19,664 nt of DNA from CAYVAP01 sp964343195. GTDB taxonomy: Bacteria > Bacteroidota > Bacteroidia > J057. A model generated the notes under the pieces. It was not told the origin of the DNA and made no database searches. It saw only the letters and a list, made by a program, of their open reading frames with translations. Both the position numbers and the translations under genes were made by a program. Where the stretch lies: positions 1-19,664 of the forward strand of contig CAYFIR010000125.1 of the NCBI GenBank assembly GCA_964343195.1, read 5' to 3'. This document shows, piece after piece, positions 15,101 through 19,664 of this stretch. The first letter of the stretch is position 1, and every line of letters starts with the position of its first letter.

Positions 15101-18100
15101 CAACAGCAGATATCCCTGAGTTATCACGATCTATCTGGGCATACACCGGAACCCTTTCGAAAAACTCAGGCATGTCGGTCTCATTTTTTCCAAGATTAAC
15201 CCGCACATTCATATAGAGAAAGGTATTATTGTCAGTTTTCGGCAGGTATTTTTCCCGGAAATCTGTAGTAGATACACCACTCTCTCTTAATTTGACAAAA
15301 ACGTAGGAGTCATCCGCATTGAAAGAGGATTGGTCATATAAATTATCTCCAGAACTTGATGCAGAATAGCTGCTCGATGTTCCAAACTTCAATACTTCAA
15401 ACATCTCCATGGCCTGCTTATCCTGTACGTAGCCATAGTCTTTCGATTCGTAAAAGACGTCAATCCGGCCACCAGAAGGGGTAAGTACGGATGAAAGGTG
15501 CCAAGCCTGAGCATAAGCATCTGCTAAGCGCCAATCTTCATTGACATCGGCAGAATATAGATTGCTGTAGGGAGCAGAGGTAGCAAGCTCTTGGGATACA
15601 TAAGGATAACTCGCGTTGTTCAGTTTGTCCGGGTTACAGAGATCACTTTCATCTTCAGGCATATAATTCCCCCAGCGATCATAAGCTTTGGGGTCATAAG
15701 AAGGGTTAAAGCCCGCATCAGCGTATATTTCATCTAAGGGAATTCCTGGAGATTGAATATGGTTGTTGTGGTCAGGATCTCCATACACAAAAATATAGGG
15801 ATTCAGTTTGGCCTCCTCCGACCTCCCGTAGGTGAACCAAACTTTTCTCAGTGTCAATTTTCCCCCATCATACGTTGGGTTGTTAGGCACTCCGGGACAC
15901 AAAGAATAATCGTATTGAAAATGAACCGTTTTTACTGGAACTGCATTGGCACCATTTATCTGCCGATCTTGCTTGGAATAAAGGGTGATTTTTTCCAATC
16001 GTCTCTGTCCGTTGGTGCTGCTCATCTCACCCCGGCTATTCTCTACACCATACGCATCATCACGCTCCCCATAGAGGAACTCTGCTACGTAGTGCTTTGA
16101 TTCTATAGAGTGAACATAGTAGATCTCTTTTTCTCCGTACACATAGCTTGCCTTGTCATCCTCATCATTTCCCAGATACCCATGATTAAGGTTTGCATAG
16201 CCCGTATTCCCCGAACCAGCATCCACAAATGGAGTACGCCAACCATATGAAGCGTCAGCTTGCCAGTAGTTGATTTTGGTCCAGGCTCCCAAATCCCCAT
16301 CCGAAGGGCCTTCAGTAACATCACTATCTACATAATCAGCGGACACTACTGAAGTGAGTAGGTTTGCATATACATAGGCTGGTGTTTGGGTTCTATCAAA
16401 GAAATGATCTTCCCCGCGCTCATTGTCAACAGAATTATCAACTCCGTCTGTGTATTCAACTATCCCCCCTGAACAGGCTAATGGCCCTACTTGATCTTCA
16501 CCAACATTAAACGTTACCTCCTCCTTGGAAAGATTATATGCCGGTAGTCCATATGTGTAGCGCATTCCATCTGCCCGAATAACCGAAAGCTCAGATAGGT
16601 GATGAGCTTTGCGAACCGAAGAAACCCTTGAAATAGGACTATTGGGTGCCTGATTTCCGAGACCGTTTGGTTCTGGGAAAAGTTCAATCTGAGTGGTATT
16701 GCCATATATTGAGGCCTCCTCTGCTGTCAAAGCCTGAAATACATTGTTTCTAGGGGTTCTTTCCTCTCGTGTATAATCAGTTACTCCAGACGAAACTGTC
16801 GCCCCTGAACCGTCTTCCAAAATGTTTTTTGCCTGGTGATTCACCCAGTTTCCCAGCCTGACGCGTACTAACTCATCCTCCCCAATATTCTGATAGTGTG
16901 TATTAGCCGACAGTCCACTTACATCCCCCACCTGCTTGAAATAGGCTGGTTCGTATAAAGGGTCATTGACATCATCCTTCCCTCTAAAAATGGCAGTTTC
17001 TCCTATCTCATCATCAGGCGAAATGAAGGAAGTAGGAGTTCCTGTCCAGGGACCAGAATGAGAATTAGCATAAACCAGGTTAACACTCCCTCCGGCATCA
17101 AACAGTGCTCCTGCTCCAATCTCCGCAGAAAGGTTCCCTGTAACTGAGTGGTTGGCCGTTTTATCATCGTGTAATATTCCGACATCTCCACGATGGGGGC
17201 GGAATTGTCCCGCTAGACCCTGCCCTGTAGCAAGGTAGGTGTCATAAGAAAAGGTAGGTACTGGCAAGAACTTCGTTGCTCCTTTGACGAAAGCACCGTC
17301 CAGTTCTCGACTCAGGTCCATTAAGCTATTATCATGAGCCTGATGCGAATAGAGATACCCATACCCTTCCTTCTCCAGTTCGTTCGATGCCACCCATTGC
17401 TCCGAATAATACCCAGCCAATTCTCCCTTTATGTCCGCCCAAAAGGCTTCGCCTCCCGCCCCCAAACGAAATTCAAAAGATGCATTGATAAATGGGGTGG
17501 ATATTTGTGGTGTGAAAGTTGGCCGTGCAAATGAATGCCCATAGTTACCAGCTATCCCATAGCTCATCATTTTTCCTAAGAAAGAGTTTGAATTCCCCTG
17601 AATTGATGAAGAATAGTTAAGTGTGAAATCCTGTAATCCTCTTCTTGAGTTGTAAACAGACGAAGATGATACATTCAAATTCCCATCTGACGCATTTTGG
17701 GTCAAGGCTATTTTTTCTGCTGAGAAGGAAGTCGATGGAATTAAACCAACTCCAGACTGAGAGTTGAAATTGAAGGATAAGTTCAAATCGGCTTCACTAA
17801 ACATGATGGCATCTTCTGACTCTATCTCATTACAAAGACTTAATGCAGGAGAAATGGTAAACTCGTACCCCAATCCTTTATAATTGTTGTAGAAAAGCCC
17901 AAGCTGCAACCGAAGACTAGCTCCGTTATATCCAAAAGCCTCAGGCGAAAAACCCGTATTCACCCCCACCGTCCAGTTGGGCCTCATATTGAAAGTTCGC
18001 TGGATCTTATCCCCATTAAAATCATCCGGAAGCCCTCTGATCTGGCGATTGATAGAACCCACATTGAGGTTCCAACCCAGGCCAACGTAGCTGGCTTCCT

Positions 18101-18365
18101 GGTCCATTGTGATCCCTGAATGGTAGGCCAGGTTGATGGGGTAGCCCTCGATATCCATCAAAGGGATGTTATACACGAAGTCCCCGGAGGAAACATCTAC
18201 CAGTTCAGAGGTTCCAACTGGCTCAAAACTACTTACCTCAGGAGTTCCCGGTCCACTGGTAAGAGCAAAGCTTACGACAGGAGTGAATACCTGGAAAGCC
18301 AGGCTACACATTACGAGAAGTACAGTCGTTCTGAGGCGGTGTTGATTTCGGAAGAAGGAGAGCAT
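12108..18365 (-). CDS. Giant secreted SpvB/RHS-related protein without an RHS core or toxin tip
   Basis: 2085 aa with a signal peptide at 1-34 (cleavage near SFA-LTS). Residues 38-115 match the N-terminus typical of large Bacteroidota RHS-type proteins: PEVSSFEPVG, GDFVYNIPLMDIEG, LAYHSGI, then VGLGWNLNVGSINR and RGLPDD (94-115). Other segments I associate with the same protein group are TPSGGRIDVFYESKDYGYVQD near 970-990, KHGGGSRV near 1190, SSGVAAYEPYIGADENP near 1240-1257 and EFYTAKDFP near 1316. Residues about 1820-2018 look like a carbohydrate-binding jelly roll ending in YLDDLRIHP. The last 60 residues hold a single YD-like unit (YQYNSKGELTGIKVE). The DPxxGRW core and a variable toxin tip are both absent. 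It is encoded two genes upstream of the RHS toxin in the same tight run, so a partner or shell-half role is inferred by analogy with TcB of insecticidal complexes. It could also act alone as a surface protein. Confidence 0.93.
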   Translation of the reverse strand: MLSFFRNQHRLRTTVLLVMCSLAFQVFTPVVSFALTSGPGTPEVSSFEPVGTSELVDVSSGDFVYNIPLMDIEGYPINLAYHSGITMDQEASYVGLGWNLNVGSINRQIRGLPDDFNGDKIQRTFNMRPNWTVGVNTGFSPEAFGYNGASLRLQLGLFYNNYKGLGYEFTISPALSLCNEIESEDAIMFSEADLNLSFNFNSQSGVGLIPSTSFSAEKIALTQNASDGNLNVSSSSVYNSRRGLQDFTLNYSSSIQGNSNSFLGKMMSYGIAGNYGHSFARPTFTPQISTPFINASFEFRLGAGGEAFWADIKGELAGYYSEQWVASNELEKEGYGYLYSHQAHDNSLMDLSRELDGAFVKGATKFLPVPTFSYDTYLATGQGLAGQFRPHRGDVGILHDDKTANHSVTGNLSAEIGAGALFDAGGSVNLVYANSHSGPWTGTPTSFISPDDEIGETAIFRGKDDVNDPLYEPAYFKQVGDVSGLSANTHYQNIGEDELVRVRLGNWVNHQAKNILEDGSGATVSSGVTDYTREERTPRNNVFQALTAEEASIYGNTTQIELFPEPNGLGNQAPNSPISRVSSVRKAHHLSELSVIRADGMRYTYGLPAYNLSKEEVTFNVGEDQVGPLACSGGIVEYTDGVDNSVDNERGEDHFFDRTQTPAYVYANLLTSVVSADYVDSDVTEGPSDGDLGAWTKINYWQADASYGWRTPFVDAGSGNTGYANLNHGYLGNDEDDKASYVYGEKEIYYVHSIESKHYVAEFLYGERDDAYGVENSRGEMSSTNGQRRLEKITLYSKQDRQINGANAVPVKTVHFQYDYSLCPGVPNNPTYDGGKLTLRKVWFTYGRSEEAKLNPYIFVYGDPDHNNHIQSPGIPLDEIYADAGFNPSYDPKAYDRWGNYMPEDESDLCNPDKLNNASYPYVSQELATSAPYSNLYSADVNEDWRLADAYAQAWHLSSVLTPSGGRIDVFYESKDYGYVQDKQAMEMFEVLKFGTSSSYSASSSGDNLYDQSSFNADDSYVFVKLRESGVSTTDFREKYLPKTDNNTFLYMNVRVNLGKNETDMPEFFERVPVYAQIDRDNSGISAVGSGNIGYIKLEKVGMVDDGSKMISPVAFAAMNYLKMNRPDYLYNPQAFQNPSSNITDLGYAVLGFANEMKLLFQQYYRFLAKGSYCQKADPSQSWVRLNSPDKRKHGGGSRVFRIEMRDNWQAMAGSPHSDRVYGQTYEYEIEDDFDPSKMISSGVAAYEPYIGADENPFKQPIFFSERLVGVPDGLHYVEAPIGESYYPGPSIIYRRVKVSSLRDAAVNQNATGHTVQEFYTAKDFPTIVRSTNLDTRYNPLNGIFKFLKISSKEYLSATQGYAIYRNDMHGKPKAQKVYAEGKSKPISKVEYFYRTKANRRYPRELNNNQVPLIRPNGDQYLGTFKKEVELILDGRESGSEVIGVSLSANINTAVLPFPPIPIPVPSLWPTPQISQTRFRSMVATKVIDSYGILERVVATDVGGSSVETKNLAWDEQTGEVLLTETSNEFKDPLYSLDYPAHWAYEGMGQAYQNIYADLSSVDFDNASSEELDILVKGDELMIWPSSGSNPEKGWILDVDQVNDKIYVIDEDGNLFSSGTYHRVLVIRSGHRNQAATSMASVASKDSPINGGSISPSNTDDILSAGAVVYSDVRRLYGGLFGVNPPPTCTGPDYPVYQNTCFADYAEGEIVNPFLLGLRGSWYPLRSYTYLTEREIGANDIRTDGTLLNFTPFYEWSASAGLFDASPTNWTWTEQVSKFSNHGYSIESENALGVYSSALYGHHHQVPIAVAANARYSEIANENFEFSWDLGVAGCEIPHLQLSIDGDFDIDQYVTQQDAHSGDKSLLLEVGNELVFSHEITEVQGVPNTSKPYELEKSDYSSTFSPEASTGSQEYLISFWIKDDSRYASSDVLTPDNYLAFAGGTNIVTATICNDGTTMNLDVPLSYGPIIEGWQQLTGVLTFPQAYAGAPFTIRIKVADATYYSNPNAVIYLDDLRIHPMDASMKTYVYRNRDLRLMAVGDENNFMQFYQYNSKGELTGIKVETEDGIKTIKETRYNASTIHNQ

Positions 18366-18366
18366 G

Positions 18367-18993
18367 CTACTGTATTTTCAGGTTTGGAGTTTCTGTTAAA
18401 GGCTTGGGATCAAACTGAAGCCGAATGGGGCCTGTATTGAAGTGCGAATCTTCAACCACCAGCGTGATGGGATCTTCAGAATTAAATTGGCTTGGGAAAG
18501 CCAGCAGGCATTTCACCTGCGGAGCCAGGTCATACGAACGCTCAAAATGGTACAAAACACATGGGATTTTCATGTTACCCTGCTCCAGGAAAACCCTATG
18601 CTGCATTTCAAAGGCTAGATAAGACACCCGACTTTGATAGCTTCCAGCATCGGAGATACCATATCTCAACACTGGGGTATTACCGTCCTGGGTCTTAATG
18701 GATAGCTGTGCATATTGATAGTCAGTATTTTCAGCCATGAGGCTATCAAAAAGTTCCCTATTACTCCCAGAGAACAACTCATGGTGTTCCCTTAGGATAG
18801 TGTATGCTTTGGGCTCTAAAAAAGCGGAGAAGACAAGCCCCTTCAGGGTCTTTGATTGGTTGAAATCCTCAGCCTGTTCAGCGTGTGAGAACCACGCTTC
18901 TGGTGCCTCTATTTTTGACTGGCAGGCAGAAAAACACAACACACCCACCAGACAAATTAGCGACACATTAAGTTTTTCTACTTTAAAAATCAT
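18367..18993 (-). CDS. Small lipoprotein of unknown function
   Basis: 208 aa from an ATG at 18993. A lipoprotein signal at 1-23 (VSLICLVGVLCFSA) ends in lipobox FSAC with Cys24 as the lipidation site; a basic and polar n-region (MIFKVEK) precedes it. The mature part is mixed alpha/beta with a central YGISDAGSYQSRVSYLAFEM segment and a C-terminal PCVLYHFERSYDLAPQVKCLLAFP segment. Two cysteines (in IPCVL and VKCLL) flank the FERSYDLAP motif and might pair. I do not recognise a named family. It lies 11 nt after the OmpH-like gene and only 1 nt before the 2085-aa gene (TAG-C-ATG), so translation is probably coupled to the giant. An outer-membrane docking or assembly role for that protein is an inference. 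It is unlikely to be an immunity protein, because it is upstream and not next to the toxin tip. Confidence 0.85.
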   Translation of the reverse strand: MIFKVEKLNVSLICLVGVLCFSACQSKIEAPEAWFSHAEQAEDFNQSKTLKGLVFSAFLEPKAYTILREHHELFSGSNRELFDSLMAENTDYQYAQLSIKTQDGNTPVLRYGISDAGSYQSRVSYLAFEMQHRVFLEQGNMKIPCVLYHFERSYDLAPQVKCLLAFPSQFNSEDPITLVVEDSHFNTGPIRLQFDPKPLTETPNLKIQ

Positions 18994-19004
18994 TGTCCGA
19001 GGCT

Positions 19005-19529
19005 TCAGAGTCCAGCATACCGCTGGTTGATGTATGTGATGGCTGTCTGGGTGACATTAAGAGCTGAGTCCACCGCCATGATGGCCCCAGAACCTTGAGC
19101 CCCCAGAAGAATATCGTACCCCTCCTCTTGCCGAAACTCTTCGATATACTGGTTAAGTTGTCCACTAATTTGCTCATTGTACTGTCCAAGTTGATTGCGG
19201 CTATCCTCCTCAAAAGCTTGCTGCTTTTCCTGAAAGGCGTATTGTAACGTCCTCAGGCGCGTAGATCCACTAGAATCACGCTCTAACCGCTGAATCATAT
19301 TTCCCAGAGAGTCCAGCACCTGCTGCCGGGCACGGTTCGTATTCTGGAAGCGGGCATCTAACTCTTTAGTAAGGCTAAATTCCTCATACAACTCTCCCAC
19401 TTCAACATAGCCTATCTTTGAGGGCTGAGGTGTGAACACCTGCCACAGTATAAGCCCTATGATTAGGAACAGTTGCACCAGTATAAGTGGCCCAGTCCAC
19501 CCTGGACGAGTCCTTTGGTTCATGGTCAT
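19005..19529 (-). CDS. OmpH/Skp-family periplasmic chaperone-like protein with N-terminal membrane anchor
   Basis: 174 aa from ATG at 19529; an ATG at 19523 in the same frame is an alternative start. An in-frame TGA lies five codons upstream, so the frame cannot extend further. Residues 13-32 form one hydrophobic segment with no obvious cleavage site, suggesting an anchored form. Residues 39-51 (IGYVEVGELYEEF) match the opening strand of OmpH proteins. Residues about 52-140 are rich in Gln, Glu and Arg and read as a long coiled coil. The tail GYDILLGAQGSGAIMAVDSALNVTQ matches the closing strands of the family. Skp/OmpH proteins hold unfolded exported proteins in the periplasm. Most act on outer-membrane barrels and sit near bamA; here the gene instead heads a run with two giant exported proteins, so a dedicated chaperone role for them is inferred. 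Confidence 0.85.
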   Translation of the reverse strand: MTMNQRTRPGWTGPLILVQLFLIIGLILWQVFTPQPSKIGYVEVGELYEEFSLTKELDARFQNTNRARQQVLDSLGNMIQRLERDSSGSTRLRTLQYAFQEKQQAFEEDSRNQLGQYNEQISGQLNQYIEEFRQEEGYDILLGAQGSGAIMAVDSALNVTQTAITYINQRYAGL

Positions 19530-19664
19530 GAATCGATTATCTCAAATAGGTAAATCGCAAACTCCGCTCGGTTCCTCCTGCTCTTTTTATTCTTAGCGTA
19601 TAATTTTCTTCGGAATTGTAAAGTTATTGGGCAGTATCCTAAAGGTAGGGTTTTGCGTAACAAA
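19530..19664 (-). other. Upstream leader of the six-gene run, no firm promoter
   Basis: 135 bases precede the first gene of the minus-strand run. They are AT-rich and hold no other gene. A Shine-Dalgarno-like AGGAGGAA occurs at 19573-19580, but no open frame of useful length follows it and it lies about 45 nt before the OmpH-like start, too far to serve it. A Bacteroidota-type -7 box (TAnnTTTG) is matched only approximately. The promoter may lie here or outside the window. Confidence 0.4.

Noticed and set aside
18367..18993. Second immunity protein
   Set aside because: It is a lipoprotein, but it lies upstream of both giants, away from the toxin tip, and does not share the AT-rich composition of the tip and downstream lipoprotein.
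19640..19664. Bacteroidota promoter (TTTG ... TACCTTTA) upstream of the OmpH-like gene
   Set aside because: The -7 box is one base off consensus and the spacing to the TTTG box is 13 nt, shorter than expected, so it is not listed as a promoter.

Overview
The window looks like part of a chromosome of a Bacteroidota bacterium, most likely a Saprospiraceae/Lewinella-type marine or environmental member. This is an inference. It rests on the tail of a gliding-motility / type IX secretion (T9SS type B) sorting domain at the left edge, Bacteroidota-style giant RHS-related secreted proteins, Bacteroidota-style lipoproteins, and the lack of clear Shine-Dalgarno sequences.

Layout. Bases 1-101 (+) are the last codons of a T9SS-sorted protein. 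Bases 102-1219 hold no credible gene. They are an intergenic stretch between convergent genes, filled with palindromic repeats: a 278-bp unit in tandem, a ~93-bp palindromic repeat on both sides of it, and a 160-bp unit in tandem. From 19529 down to 1220 everything lies on the minus strand, in one tightly packed run: (1) an OmpH/Skp-like membrane-anchored chaperone, (2) a small lipoprotein, (3) a 2085-aa secreted protein with the SpvB-like N-terminus common in Bacteroidota RHS-related proteins, (4) a 236-aa periplasmic protein, (5) a 3185-aa secreted RHS protein, and (6) a small lipoprotein. Gaps between genes 1-5 are 11, 1, 2 and 2 nt; the last gap is 45 nt.

How they may work together. Gene 5 is built like a polymorphic toxin. 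It has an export signal, a very large Cys-rich N-terminal half, YD/RHS repeats, an RHS core motif (DPRVGRWLSVDP), and then a short variable tip. The tip reads as an M23 (lysostaphin/LytM-type) peptidoglycan endopeptidase with all zinc and catalytic motifs, followed by a bacterial SH3 wall-binding domain. Base composition drops sharply right after the RHS core motif, as expected if tips are exchanged. The next gene, 45 nt downstream and equally AT-rich, encodes a lipoprotein. That is where an immunity protein should be encoded, and the lipid anchor would place it where a peptidoglycan-cutting toxin acts. Gene 3 (SpvB-like, no RHS core, no toxin) beside gene 5 (RHS core plus toxin) recalls the TcB/TcC split of insecticidal toxin complexes. 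Genes 1, 2 and 4 would be dedicated periplasmic accessories. No T6SS, PAAR or Tc-A component and no T9SS signal on the giants is visible here, so the way they leave the cell is unknown. The proposal that this six-gene set is a dedicated RHS toxin assembly/delivery locus is the main point of interest and is an inference.
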